Origin: Prostheceraeus crozeri
Lineage: Eukaryota > Platyhelminthes > Polycladida > Euryleptidae
Assembly (NCBI GenBank): GCA_907163375.1
Contig: CAJQUW010006273.1
Span: forward strand, 62,001-126,000
DNA: 64,000 nt
Direction of reading: 5' to 3'
Shown here in pieces: positions 13,281 through 24,613 of this stretch. Under the pieces are notes generated by a model. That model had not been told where the DNA came from. It was given only the letters and a program-made list of their open reading frames with translations, and made no database searches. The translations under genes and the position numbers were made by a program. The number at the start of each line of letters is the position of its first letter. The stretch's first letter is position 1.

Positions 13281-13766
13281 TCACCATGGCAGAGAAAGCT
13301 GCCAAACAAATTCCTTTTGTGCACACAATACAGGCTTCTCTAGCTTGATGTACAAGGCCTCTAAAATTGACAACAGATTTCTTGATCGTGCACGGCTTAC
13401 AATTCTAAACTTTGATCTGATATCTGTGTCATCACGTGCAAGAGGACACTGGACAATATGTTTCGTCACAGAGGTGAGAGGCTTTCCAGACCGACCGACA
13501 GTAAACCAAACCGGCACATGCTCTCGGACACGAGTGGCCAGACGCCGACGAGTTCTACCAACGTAACTGTCTCCACAATTACAAACATATTTATATATCA
13601 CTTTCGAACTCGCAGACGTCGGCAAAGCATCCTTCACAGAGGCCAAAGGTACTCGTCTGGTTGAAAAAAGAACCATAGGACGGGAAGCAGGAAAAACAGA
13701 GCACAACCTGTTAAGTTCGGAACGAATCAAATTGACAGATCTGTCTCCGTAAAATGGAAGACTCAC
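13281..13766 (-). pseudogene. PLE1 inverted arm: C-terminal GIY-YIG region
   Basis: About 161 codons on the minus strand encode the C-terminal part of the PLE1 protein, without the reverse transcriptase. Visible are the GIY-type strand pair (YKYVCNCGDSYVGRT), the following RRRLATRVREH helix and a conserved tail ending near WQLSLPW. GIY-YIG nucleases nick the target in PLE retrotransposition. Because this arm lacks the LINE insertion, it shows where that insertion hit the other copy. Not a complete gene. Confidence 0.85.
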
Positions 13767-13815
13767 ATAAACAGTTTTCTTCTGTGGACCAAATACATCA
13801 GACTTTTCTGGTAAT

Positions 13816-15447
13816 ACAATTCAATTTCGGGATCTCAAGCCGGTTTCAGAGGATAGATTGAGTGAATTCCGTGCTAACTTAGTGTCTCTTGCTTACTCTT
13901 ACAACAGATCTGCAATCGAGAAATCCTGTTTCCTTCCAGTTCACGTGAATTCCTTGTTGTCATTAAAGAAGAATCGTAACATTGTAATTTTGCGCCCTGA
14001 CAAGGGTTCTGGTGTAGTCATTTTGAACAGAGATGATTATGTTTATAAAATCCATGATGTTTTGAATGATGAATCTAAGTTTTCTCTCGATATCTCTCAA
14101 AAAGATGTATCTGAAGATACTGAAAGTCGTATCCGTAAGTGTCTGAAGAAGTTGCTTTATAAAAATATCATTTCTAGTGCTCAGTTCGAACGCTTGTGCC
14201 CTGTTGGGACACAGGTACCCAGGTTGTACGGGTTACCGAAAACCCATAAAGAAAATGTACCCGTTCGTCCTATCTTATCTATGACAGGTTCCGCTTATCA
14301 TGAAACTTCCAAATGGTTAGCAGAAATGTTAAAACCTATTGAAAAGCTTTTTGATCAGCACTGTATATCTAACTCTCATGACTTTGTAAGCAAAGTAACG
14401 AATTTTGATGTAAGTAATTCTAGAATGGTTTCCTTCGATGTTAGTTCTCTTTATACTAATGTTCCTCTCATGGAGACTATTGACATTGTGTTATCTAAAG
14501 TTAGAGACAATCCTGAATTGTGTCCTATTCCTGTCAATGTTTTGAAGGACATGTTAGTTTTGTGTACCTGTAATGTGCAATTTGTATTTAATGGAAAATT
14601 TCACCGTCAGCATGATGGTTGTGCTATGGGCAGTGGACTTGGTCCAATTTTGGCAAATATTTTCATGGGAAGTCTTGAAGCGAAATTATGCAATGAGTTA
14701 GAAAATTTGACTCAATTTTATTGTAGGTATGTCGATGATACTTTTGTAATTGTTCAGAGTGTCCAAGATGGAGAGTTACTGTTGTCTCATTTGAATAATG
14801 CTCACCAAAACATTTCTTTCACTTGTAAATTTGAATGTGAAGGCATTTTACCTTTTCTTGATGTCTCCGTTAATCGCAATTGTCAAGGTAGAGTTCGGAC
14901 AAAAGTTCACAAAAAACGCACAGTGTGTGTGTTCACTAGTTTTCATAGTTTTGTGCCTCTACAGTACAAAATAAGTGTTGTAAAGTCTTTGTTTTACAGA
15001 GCTTTGCGTATCTGTTCATTTGAGTTTTTGGAGGAAGAGTTCAAGTTTTTGACAGGTACATTGATGAGAAACGGATATCCTCCTCATTTTATTGCAAAGC
15101 ATAAGATTACTGTATTACCAGAAAAGTCTGATGTATTTGGTCCACAGAAGAAAACTGTTTATGTGAGTCTTCCATTTTACGGAGACAGATCTGTCAATTT
15201 GATTCGTTCCGAACTTAACAGGTTGTGCTCTGTTTTTCCTGCTTCCCGTCCTATGGTTCTTTTTTCAACCAGACGAGTACCTTTGGCCTCTGTGAAGGAT
15301 GCTTTGCCGACGTCTGCGAGTTCGAAAGTGATATATAAATATGTTTGTAATTGTGGAGACAGTTACGTTGGTAGAACTCGTCGGCGTCTGGCCACTCGTG
15401 TCCGAGAGCATGTGCCGGTTTGGTTTACTGTCGGTCGGTCTGGAAAG
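13816..15447 (+). pseudogene. PLE1 reverse transcriptase with start of GIY-YIG domain
   Basis: A long open frame without its true N-terminus. Recognisable blocks are VILRPDKGSGVVILNRDDY, RLYGLPKTHKENVPVRPILS, FDVSSLYTNVPL, GCAMGSGLGPILANIFM, the catalytic RYVDDTFVI and LPFLDVSV; these are the Penelope RT motifs, related to telomerase. The C-terminal GIY-YIG part begins near codon 495 and is cut by the LINE at 15448. The block spellings fit the Penelope/Poseidon branch. The frame starts at the junction with the inverted arm, so no natural start codon is present. Confidence 0.9.
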
Positions 15448-15464
15448 CTGGCTGGCTGGCTGGA

Positions 15465-16406
15465 TTACCCGACCCCGTCCCGCGGATAGGGGCGTGGCGG
15501 AACGCCACGGAGACCGAGGAGGCGGGCAACCCCCCACGGGCGATACCAAAGATCAAAAACAGAGCCCGAGGACCCGAAGATAGCCGCTCGGGTAGAAGAG
15601 AGGGAGGGACAAGAGCACAGTAAGTGGGGTACATCGTGGTTTACACCACAAACAGGGCAGTCAGGAGAAGTGGACCTGCCAATCCTGTGAAGATAGGAGT
15701 TGAGAAGAAGGCTGTGGCCGTTGCAACGAAGACGTGAGAGCTCACAACGGACAGCGCGAGGGAGGGACAGCTCCTCAGTTGCTACGCTAGGGACTTGTGA
15801 AGAAATCAAAGACGAACGAACGGAAGTCCTCCAGGAGTTGAACAGGGAATGACGAATGAAGGACTTCAGAGAAGACGGACACTGAGGAGCTGCAGAGGGG
15901 AGAGAAGTGCCACTTTTGGCAAGCGCATCTGCAGTATCATTGCCACTGATGTTCGAGTGACCAGGAAGCCACTGCAATGACACTGAGATCGAGGAAGAGC
16001 AGAGGGACGACAAAGAGGACCAGACAGACGTGGACAAGAGGGGCGACGGTGGTGAAGAGAGCACGGTCAGAGCCGAGAGAGAGTCGGACAAGAGAAGAAG
16101 AGAGGAAAAGAGACATGAAGAGTGATGGGAAACGGACCAAGAGAGAGCATGCTGGATTGCAACCATTTCAGCTGTGAAGCTTGAACAATGCGCACCAGCA
16201 TGAAAGGAAAGAGAGAAAGTGGAAGAGCATGAAGAACAGTTTATGAAAACACCCGAGCCACCTGGTCCAAGTCGTCCAATAACGGAGCCGTCAGTCCAGA
16301 TGGTCAGGTCAGCAACGGGGAGGGAGGAAAGGTGGTCTCGGACCAAAGCGGTGCGAAGAGGGACTGGGTCGGAACGGGAGCAGGGGGAGGACAGGGCTGG
16401 TGACAC
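15465..16406 (-). pseudogene. LINE1 RNase H and cysteine-motif C-terminus
   Basis: A third frame of about 313 codons continues the LINE1 protein. It begins after a second frame change near 16400-16430. RNase H motifs are visible: IWTDGSV (first Asp), the SSFTAEMVAIQHAL block (Glu), LLLSDSLSAL (Asp) and LPGHSNISGNDTADALAK (His/Asp). Near the end is CPVCGVNHDVPHLLCSCP, a CCHC-like finger usual in I-group LINEs. RNase H removes RNA from the RNA:DNA hybrid during reverse transcription. Confidence 0.85.
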
Positions 16407-16424
16407 GGAGAACAGGGGAGGGGA

Positions 16425-18720
16425 CTACGGGGGGAAGGGAGGGCAGGAGACCAGGGGCTCACGCGGAGAAGAAACAGGTGGAGAAAGTGGATGAGAAGTA
16501 CAGAAGAAGCGCCACGAAGAGGAACGGACGCGCTTGGGGACAGAAAAGGTCGCTAGAGAGGACAAGGGAAACGAGGGTGGGAGGCGAAGAGCGCGCTCAT
16601 AAGAGTAGAGCGACTGAGCGGTGAGGGTCACGGAGAGGGGAGGAAGTCCAGCTTCCAACAAAAGAAGAGGAATAGGAGTGGTCAAACAGCAGCCAGTGAT
16701 CGCACGGCACGCGGAGCGGTGGGTAGCTTCTAGGTGTTGAAGATGTTTATCGTAAATGAAGGGGAACCAACCAGGGGAAGCATAAGTGAGGACGGGGAGA
16801 AGAAAGGTCTTGTAGAGAGAAGCAAGGGACTCTTTGTAAGGGCCCCAAGAAGCGGATGAAACAGCCGTGAGAGATCTTAAACGAGGGAAAGGAGTGGATC
16901 TCAGGGCAGAGCTATGGGGGAAGAAGGAAAGTCTTCGGTCTAAAGTTACTCCGAGGAACTTGGGGGAAGCGTTGAATGAGAGGGGGCGGCCCAAAAGAGA
17001 CAGGGAGGGCTGAACGGAAGCTTCACGGGTGGCGGTGCTGAAGAAGGAGACTTCGCATTTAGCGGGATTTAGAGGAAGCTGCCACTTTAAAGACCAAGCC
17101 TCGAGCTCAGACAGAGCTTCTTGGACGGCGGCAGTGGCGAGGTGAATGTGAGGAGAAGACGCCCAAATAGCAAGATCGTCTGCATAAAGTGAAAAGCGGA
17201 CTGAGGGAGGGAGCACGGAAGAAACGTCGTTAATGAAGAGTTTGAAGAGGACTGGGCCGAGCACTGACCCTTGAGGGACTCCCCCATCGAACTCGGAAAG
17301 AGTTACTGGAAGAGTTTCGAAAGGCCACTTGTGCACGACGGTCCGATAAGAAAGACTGGGTCCAGCGAACAAAGCAAAGAGGCAGGCCAGAGGCCAGAAG
17401 CTTGTGGTAGAGAGCTGAATGCCAGACCGAGTCGAAGGCACGAGAGAAATCAACGGTGGCTAACACAGTCCTTGCACAAGGCTTGGAGTTGTGAAAGCCA
17501 TCGGAGATTGACTGAGTAAGAAGAACTATCTGGTCAGTGGTAGAACGGCCTGGGCAAAAACCGGCCTGAAGAGGGGTCAGAAGATCCTTAGATTCGAGGA
17601 GAAAAGACAGACGGGCTAGCACGAGACGCTCAAAGAGTTTCGAGATACAAGATGTAAGGCAGATAGGACGAAACGAAGACGGAGCGTCTGTGGGTTTGCC
17701 AGATTTGTGCACCGGGTAGATGGTGGAAGATTTCCAGGCGGAGGGAAAGGAGTGAGTGGACCAAGAGAGGTTGAAGATAAACAAAAGAAAAGCAAGGGCA
17801 GAAGGAGGAAGATTTTGGAGGAGAGGGTACGAGACGTGGTCAGGACCGGCTGCAGTCGACGAGGAGAGAGAACTAATAGCTGTGGTGAGCTCCGACAGGC
17901 TAAAAGGAGAGCAAAAGGATGGGCAGGTACAGGTAGAGGAGCGGAGCTCACGAAGGAAGCGGCGGTTTTCAGGACGGCGATTAGAAGGAAGGGATCTAGA
18001 GAAGTGGCTCTTGAGAAAAGAAGCGTAACGGGTGGCTGTAGCCTTAGCAGTGCTACACCCGGGAAAGGTTGGATCAGAACTGGAGGATTTGGGAGTACCA
18101 GCTACTGAGCGGAGGAGGGAGAAGACCTTACGGGGGTTGGAGGAAAGGCGAAGATTGGACGCTGTCCGTTGCCAAGCATCAGCTTTCGCTTTAGCAATGG
18201 CTCTGGAGGCGGAACGGGATGCAGAAACATAAGCCTGACGATCCGCTTCACTTCGATGGGCCCGTCTGAATGCCTTGCGGCGAGCATGGACGAGCTGATC
18301 TAGTTCCGCGGACCACCAAGCTTTCGGGGACTGGCGGGTACGACCGAAAGGAATTGAAGATTTTGCCGCTTCGAGGATGATAGAGGAGAAAGAAGCAGCG
18401 GCTTTAGTAAGAGTAAGAGAAGAGTACGAGTCAGAGTCGGGACAATGAGAAGTTACATGAGTCCTGTAGTCATCCCAGCGAGCCTTTTTAAAGTTGTAAG
18501 AGGGTTTGCGCTCGTTGGGAGAATAGTGTGGGGAGAGAGGAATCTTAATAGAGATGGGGAGGTGGTCAGATCCAAGATCAGGAAGGACGGACCAGCCACA
18601 TCTAGGAGCAAGAGACGAAGGTACCACACTGAGGTCTGGGGAGGTACGCCATCCAGAAGACTGCTGCAAGAGAGTGGGAGTATCAGGGTCATTAAGTGAT
18701 TCAAGATCTGAAGCGAGAAG
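16425..18720 (-). pseudogene. LINE1 endonuclease end and reverse transcriptase
   Basis: Two overlapping frames (17230-18720 and 16425-17453) encode one protein. The first holds the end of an AP endonuclease (LPDLGSDHLPISI, the typical SDH motif) and RT blocks FRPICLTSCISKLFERLVLARL, TDQIVLLT and TVDFSRAFDSVWH. The second holds GVPQGSVLGPVLFKLFIND, the catalytic SLYADDLAIW and the thumb region. The reading frame shifts once near 17300-17450, between AFDSVWH and GVPQGS. The few changes suggest a modest age. The N-terminal endonuclease and any ORF1 are missing through 5' truncation. Confidence 0.85.
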
Positions 18721-18921
18721 CCTCTCACCTCTGTGACGAAACATATTGTCCAGTGTCCTCTTGCACGTGATGACACAGATATCAGATCAAAGTTTAGAAT
18801 TGTAAGCCGTGCACGATCAAGAAATCTGTTGTCAATTTTAGAGGCCTTGTACATCAAGCTAGAGAAGCCTGTATTGTGTGCACAAAAGGAATTTGTTTGG
18901 CAGCTTTCTCTGCCATGGTGA
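18721..18921 (+). pseudogene. PLE1 C-terminus, distal to the LINE insertion
   Basis: The remainder of the PLE1 GIY-YIG region resumes exactly where 15447 stops, as shown by the uninterrupted inverted arm at 13281-13766. It contains the CPLARDDTDIRSKF block and the ILEALYIKLEKP block typical of the end of Penelope GIY-YIG domains, and ends in a stop at 18921. About 190 bp of 3' UTR follow, with a hammerhead-like fold at 18982-19016. Confidence 0.85.
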
Positions 18922-18981
18922 GCCTTATTCATGTAGACTTATAGCTTTTCTTAACATCTTCATTCAGTATTTGTCCTGGGT

Positions 18982-19016
18982 ACACCTTGATAAGACCAGG
19001 CGAAAGATCTCGGTGT
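18982..19016 (+). ncRNA. Hammerhead-like ribozyme fold, PLE1 right end
   Basis: Read along PLE1 sense. Stem I pairs ACACC (18982-18986) with GGTGT (19012-19016). The first core segment is TTGATAA (consensus CTGANGA), a weak 8-nt stem II follows, then GAAA (19002-19005). The stem III segment is AGATCT (19005-19010), self-complementary, followed by C as the cleavage-site base. PLEs are known to carry type I hammerheads with very short stem III. Here C3 and G8 are replaced by U and A, which could still pair. An identical copy is in the inverted arm (13186-13220). Confidence 0.5.
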
Positions 19017-20304
19017 TAACTTTCATTTTTTTCTTTTAACTTACTTCGAATAAAATGACTTCGAGCAACTTAGTGGTACTTTTCCTCTACAAAATTACAA
19101 CTAGATTCAAATGTTTTGATCCCTAATACCCTGAAGTCGACGACTCAAAATTCTGTTAGGGAATCGGCTATTAGTGTAACAGGAAAGTCAGCGACACAGA
19201 ACTCTGCTAGCGTGACCGGGTATTAGCTTAACAGAATGCCAGCGTCTCGAACGGCTAAAAGTGTAGCACGCCGTTAGCGAATTTCTTAACGGGTATGAGA
19301 GGCACCTTTAGTGATTCTGTTAGTCGTATATTTTGTCTTGAAACTTATATAGAAACTAATAATATATAATATCATATATATTATAATATCATAAAGAAAT
19401 GTCAGTATGTGTTTCACCATTTACCAAAATACAAGGGACTCCGCATACGCTACCTAAGCGATTTATTACGTGGATCTACTGTATGTCTAACTATAGTGAT
19501 ATGAAATAGCCTAAATGAAAGGACGCTTATTGAATTATTTACGAGCGTTTCAGTAGTGCCTAAGCAATGCACATTCACTTGTCTCTCAATGTGGAAGACG
19601 AAATGCAAGAAAGCCATTTTGATACGTTGACGTTATCGACTTGGAATAGATGCACAGTGATTTAGCCTATCCCTGCAATGTATCAGGCATTGTCATATTC
19701 CCTCATGACGTCACTAAAAAGACGTGTTCGACCAATGTAACTTATCTAAGTGAACACTGTCTGATCGAATAAAAGTGCGTAGACATTTGGAGACGCCACA
19801 CTCCATTTTTACAGCATGTGGAGAGTGCAATTCGACGCCGCAGCAAGCAAAATGAGATTGTCTAAACCCCGAATCAATTCAATCGAAGAACAGCGGGATG
19901 AGGATTTTCAATGAATTTTTCAATTAATTGTGTTACTTCTACGGACGCGTATTCCTTCTTCCGCTGCCTTTTCGCCATGTTTGCCTCCTTGCTTCGTGTC
20001 AACTAGACTTAATATTATACTGTGGTTTGTCTCAACGACTGAATTAAATGGCTGATACATGATTTGATTGGTTGCTGCAGGCGTTGTTACGATAACGCTA
20101 GATCTAATAAAAGCGAACAACAATTTTATGGGAAATCCTACATAGATATCCGACTGCCACCTTTGCTGGCATTCACTAATAAACATTCTAGCTAACAGAG
20201 GTTTCGAGTCGCTGAAAGTGTAGCGTCTATTACCGAGTCATCTGGTTCTCACTAATAACGCGTTCACTAACGGCGTTTCGTGTCGCCTGCCCCAGATTGA
20301 TAAT

Positions 20305-20508
20305 GGGGCTGTTCATTAGCTAAAATTCTGCCGACAGAAAATTAAACCGATTTAATATTCTACCGGCAGAATATTCTGCCGACTTAATTAATGAACGACG
20401 GTATAACACTGAAACCAACTGAATATTCTGCCAGTTTCGGTGTCTGCCGGTAGAATATTAAATCGGTTTAATTGTCTGTCAGCAGAATTTTAGTTAATGA
20501 ACAGCCCC
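20305..20508. repeat. Palindromic foldback MITE (family G)
   Basis: A 204-bp near-perfect hairpin. Both ends begin GGGGCTGTTCATTA and continue with CTAAAATTCTGC; the arms pair over about 75 bp. It is made largely of the words TTCTGCCG and AAACCGATTTAA. It has no coding capacity. Partial copies are at 20809-20869 and 31009-31108. It sits 11 bp right of element Y. The 300 bp that follow (20509-20808) show nothing recognisable. Confidence 0.8.
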
Positions 20509-20808
20509 ATTGTGGCTTTAAATGCCGTGACCTTGACCAGCTGTCCGGTCTAGACCTTAATGCTTGGTGTTCGATGTCTGTGGGAATCATGATCGAAAAT
20601 CACTGTTTACTCAAATAATGACCGAAATTCGTCTATTGGACATTTTGCGATATGTTCATGTTTAGATCGTTAGCTGATAATTTCAAAACCTGAGCTCATT
20701 ATCTGAGAGCTACTATAAGTTTACTATAAGTTTAAGTATTTCATAACGTTACTTGTATAATTATTTGCCATTTTTTTGATACATAAACAGGGGTAAATAT
20801 TTACAATG

Positions 20809-20869
20809 GGGCTGTTCATTAGCTAAAATTCTGCCGACAGAAAATTAGACCGATTTATTCTGCCGGCTT
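20809..20869. repeat. Family G MITE, left half
   Basis: The first 61 bp of the family G hairpin (GGGGCTGTTCATTAGC onward). The copy stops where element X begins at 20870, and no matching second half is seen on the far side of X. Confidence 0.7.
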
Positions 20870-22109
20870 CTCTCATTCTTAAACCATAATTTGGACAGAT
20901 GACGGACCCAGAGAGCCGGTGAGCAAAAAGAAATAATGGAAGACAATTCATAGATATTTGCAGACGTTGCATAGATATTTCACATCCATTGTAGATTTAA
21001 GTAATCTTCAGATAACATCCATACACAGAATGTCGAAGAAAAACAGACAGCGTAGTAAATCTCCCGAAATGTCTCAATGAATTGAATTGTGAAAGGACAA
21101 TCCATTCATATCCATCCCAGCTTGCAAGTTGATATTTGATTGCGGTATTATAGCTACTTTCATTGAATGCGGACAAAATGAAATGGTGCGACGAACACGA
21201 AAGGCGCTATTGGTCTGTATTTCGTTTTTCATAGTTAACTCGAGCTTGCTACAACGTTCACTGGATTTTTATGGAAAAGGCATGGTGATTTCGATTTTTG
21301 CTGAGTGTTGATGTTGTGTCGACGCATTAAAGGCCCGACGAAAAGGGGAATAAAAGAGGAAATGGACAGCAAGCGATATCTTTCAGCATCAGGTGGTTAG
21401 TGATTCTTTCACAATGGCTACTGTTTGGACATAGTAGATAATGAATAGCTGCTATTTTTCATAGTTTATAATGTTCTCTAGATTAGACCGTAGAAGTATT
21501 CAGGATAATCACTTTAAAGTGTTTCAAAATTTATCCTTGAAGAATTATTTTTACCAGTTGTTGAATCAGTCCACGTTCATTTATTTTCTTGCATATTCTT
21601 GGAATCTTGATTCATACATGGTTTAGGAGATATTTTCTTTGACAATTTCTTCCTTTTCGCGCATCATTAACTTTATGAAGACATTCATTCGTCATTGAGA
21701 CATTTTGGGAGATTTTCATGACTTAGGCTTCGGCCACACTGCGAGCTTTTCCAAGCGTCTCCGAGCAAAGCGTTTTGCAGCAAATATAAAGTCATCATTG
21801 CGGCAGGTGTAGACTGCCACACTGCGAGCAAAGCAAACCAGAGCAATTGATAGCTTACGGAGATGCGTTTGCTCGCGTTTGCTTTGTTTTCAGTGTTTGA
21901 TGTGAAATATCTATGCAACGTCTGCAAATATCTGTGAATTGTCTTCCATTATTTCTTTTTGCTCACCGGCTCTCTGGGTCTGTCATCTGTCAAATTATGA
22001 TTTACAGCCATACACGGGAGGTTATTCATAGTTAGATAGCAAAAAACAGATTTGATGCACTCCCTAATTTATTGGCAAGTTTAAGTAAAAGGTTAAAAAG
22101 AAATTTACA

Positions 22110-22148
22110 CACCCGACGTTTCGTATCACAGATACATAATCATGGGTA
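22110..22148 (-). ncRNA. Hammerhead-like fold, PLE2 left end
   Basis: The identical 39-nt fold of 27723-27761 in the other arm of PLE2. Core ATGATTA, stem II GTAT/ATAC, GAAA and ACGT plus C are all kept. Confidence 0.5.
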
Positions 22149-22267
22149 GAGAAATAGGACAATGCAATCATTTAAATACAAAGTCAAGCGTTAAAGACTG
22201 TTCATCTCTTGTTTTCGATTCAACTTAGGACAAGCTCCTTAACAAGCTCGGGAGAAAAACAAGAACT

Positions 22268-24613
22268 TCAACAGTTTCCAGGTTTGCTAACAACATTGAC
22301 TGGTAAATCGTACTTTTTAGTTAGTCTATTTAATTTACGAGAACAACTATCACTTATAAAATCCATTTTGAGATAGGCAACGGAGTTATTATGTTCATTC
22401 TTCTTAACATTTGGGACATTGACTTGTTTGACATTAGTTTTAAAACCGTTATTTAGAAATCTGTTATGTAAAATATTTAGAGATTTATCAAAATTTTGAG
22501 AGTTGGAGGAACGAATTTTCATCTGCTTAATACTATTATGAATAAAGTTAGTTTTTACTACGGAAGGTACCCAGCTATCAGCTTTTAAGGTGATTCCTGA
22601 ATGACAGTCCTTAGAATACCAAGAATAATGGACAGTGTCAGTAACCGAAATGCTAACGTCCAGGAAATTTAAAATCTTGTTATTAGGAACTTCTAAAGTG
22701 AATTTTATTTGTTCATTCACAGAATTAAAAGTATCCAAAACTATTGAGAAATTAGGACTATCGATAGAAAAAGGCCCGAAAATTATGTCATCAATATACC
22801 GATAGTATACAGGAGGACATATGTAGTGATTATCGCGTAGGCGTTGCAAAGCTAATGTTTCTATGTGATGCATAAAAATAATAGCGAAAGGAGGGGCAAA
22901 ATGTGCACCCATCGGGCAACCTTGGGTTTGTAAGTAGATCTTATTGTTGTATGTCACTTCATAATTAAAACAGACAAAATTCAGGAATACTGAAAGATCG
23001 TCAGTATTGAAACCATAATTATTCACTTTATGCCAGTGGGTTTTAGCAAAATCTAAGACGATTTGAATACCATCTACCAAGGGAATATTATTATAGAGAT
23101 TACGCACATCAAGAGAAGCAAAGGTTATATTCTCACTACGAGAGTACGTGAGTTTATTTAAACTATCTAATAATTCAACAGTGTTTTTTATGTTAGATGG
23201 GACAAAAGCCACGAGTTTGCCTAAAAGAAGGCTTAGAAGCTAATCAATTCTTTCCGTTGGAGTGCCTATAGAAGATGCAATAGGTCTCAAAGGGAATTTG
23301 TTATTAATTTTATCCTTATGATCTTTAATATTACAATGAAACTTGGCCGGTCAACTGTTACAAGCAATTAATTTAGTTACATTAATAGCACTTTTATCCT
23401 TGCAGTGATAACGGATAATCTTATTAGCTTCTTTTTCAATTTTGTTACAATTAGATTTAAGCAAAGGTTTATACATGGTTTCTTCTGATAAAAAACTTTC
23501 AACTTGAGAGTTGAAGCGATCGGCATTTGTAATGATCAGACGATTGCTTTTATCAGAGGGGATGACTAACAGATTATGGTAATCCAAAAACGATTTAGTT
23601 TTTTGAAATAAGGTATTAATTGATTTAAAGCGAGGATTATTACGAGCAAAGTTAGCTTCATTTCTAACAGTACACTTGGCCTCATATTGAAAAAGTTTTA
23701 GTTTAGTTTCTAACTCCGGATTCATTCTATCCGGAAGTTTGACATGATTTTTCTTAAATGGGATCCATAAACTATCATCATTAGAGACAGTATTATCGAA
23801 AGTGTAGTGCCATCTTAAAGAGTAAGCTAAACAGTCAATCGAAAGCTCATTGTCTTTCAAAGATTTTTTATTCATACGGTTAGATAAACGATACTTAGGA
23901 CCGTTGGACAAGAAGTCCACAATGTCGTTGGGAATACTGATATCAGTATCATTGGTAATATGTGAATTTTGAACTGTAGTATTAGTAGACGAACAGTCTT
24001 TAAGTTTGAACCGAAAATCATCAACAAATTTGAAACAGAAATTGGGGGCGTAAGTTGATAGATACCTATCAAACTTAACTGGGTAGTGTCTGTTAGTTAG
24101 TGTTAACCACTTACATGAATGTCTTGAATAAATCACTTCTTGTTCCTTTCTGGCTGCCATATCGATGTACTCCAGGATAAGTCGGGTCGAATCAGGATTT
24201 GCCGAACGGGTGAAGTTCAGATACGCGTAGGACTGGTTCATGTTGGTTTGTTGAAGTCTTCTTTGTTGAGATAATAATTCAGCTCGCAGAATCTCCAACT
24301 TAAGAGAAAATACTTTTCTCCACAATGCATTGTTCACTTCTAAATGTGTAGGTATAGACACACTATTGTTTACAAATTTTGGTATGATCTTGTAATCCAA
24401 ACAGGCTTGGAGAAAAACCAAGTGAGACATGATTCGAACGATTGTCATTGTCAGGTTTACCAAAGATTTTCCAAATGCACGGATGTTCTTGTTAGGACAT
24501 ACGGAATTGATTCGATTTACAGCCATACACGGGAGGTTATTCATAGTTAGATAGCAAAAATCAGATTTGATTTTAAGGACTGTCATAGTTAGATAGTTAG
24601 AATTCTTAGTCAT
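22268..24613 (-). pseudogene. PLE2 reverse transcriptase
   Basis: Minus-strand frames covering the N-terminal region (KNIRAFGKSLVNLT, LDYKIIPKF), the VIPSDKSNRLIITN block, FASLDVRNLYNNIPL, GCPMGAHFAPPFAIIFM, the catalytic YRYIDDIIF and ILNFLDVSI. These spell a Penelope-type RT. The GCPMGxxFAPPFA and YIDDI spellings differ from PLE1 and suggest the Neptune/Nematis side of the family, which is a tentative placement. The C-terminal nuclease domain is largely missing from this copy but present in the inverted arm. It is broken in more than one place. Confidence 0.85.

Larger units (their letters stand above)
15448..18720 (-). mobile_element. LINE1: 5'-truncated non-LTR retrotransposon with RNase H
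   Basis: A GC-rich LINE in AT-rich surroundings, inserted in PLE1 in antisense. Its 3' end (at 15448) is a short CCAG/CAGC repeat tail rather than poly-A. The 5' end breaks off inside the endonuclease. The target trinucleotide AAG occurs at both borders (15445-15447 and 18718-18720), so the duplication is 3 bp at most. Domain order is endonuclease C-terminus, reverse transcriptase, RNase H, CCHC-type cysteine motif. RNase H after RT places it in the I-like group (I, Ingi, Nimb and relatives); the exact clade is not clear. Confidence 0.85.
13110..19116 (+). mobile_element. PLE1: Penelope-like element, broken, with inverted partial copy
   Basis: A 5'-truncated Penelope-like retroelement flanked by a 12-bp target duplication, TGATCCCTAATA (13098-13109 and 19117-19128), inside element Y. 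The layout is a partial copy of the 3' third in inverse orientation (13110-13818), joined head to the plus-strand body (13819-19116). Inverted partial copies are common for the Penelope/Poseidon branch. The body carries reverse transcriptase and a GIY-YIG nuclease domain; the latter is split by a LINE (15448-18720). Both outer ends carry the same 3' UTR with a hammerhead-like fold. It is a fossil: truncated and interrupted. The two arms are still almost identical, so it looks fairly young. Confidence 0.85.
13054..20293. mobile_element. Element Y: unclassified TIR element, split by PLE1
   Basis: The two ends are inverted copies of GGGGCAGGCGACACGAAACG (13054 onwards and the complement ending at 20293). 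Without the PLE1 insertion it is about 1.2 kb. Inside both ends are imperfect direct repeats of roughly 50 bp, each with a GCGAC-x-CGAAA-like head, CTGTTAG and TATTAG words (13060-13100, 19130-19250 and the complement at 20189-20285). Such subterminal repeats usually bind a transposase. Comparing with the uninterrupted copy at 27871-27890, the target shows at most a 1-bp duplication, which fits no common cut-and-paste superfamily. There is no transposase ORF, so it is non-autonomous. Confidence 0.6.

Noticed and set aside
13345-13664. Plus-strand ORFs in the PLE1 inverted arm
   Set aside because: Antisense to the GIY-YIG frame; the same shadow occurs at 15265-15549.
15977-18699. Several long plus-strand ORFs across the GC-rich LINE
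   Set aside because: They are antisense to the RT and RNase H frames, are rich in Arg, Glu and Gly as expected for shadows of a GC-rich gene, and carry no domain.
21723-21890. CACACTGCGAGC repeats as a separate Harbinger MITE inside element X
   Set aside because: Only one end is visible and no TWA duplication could be found.
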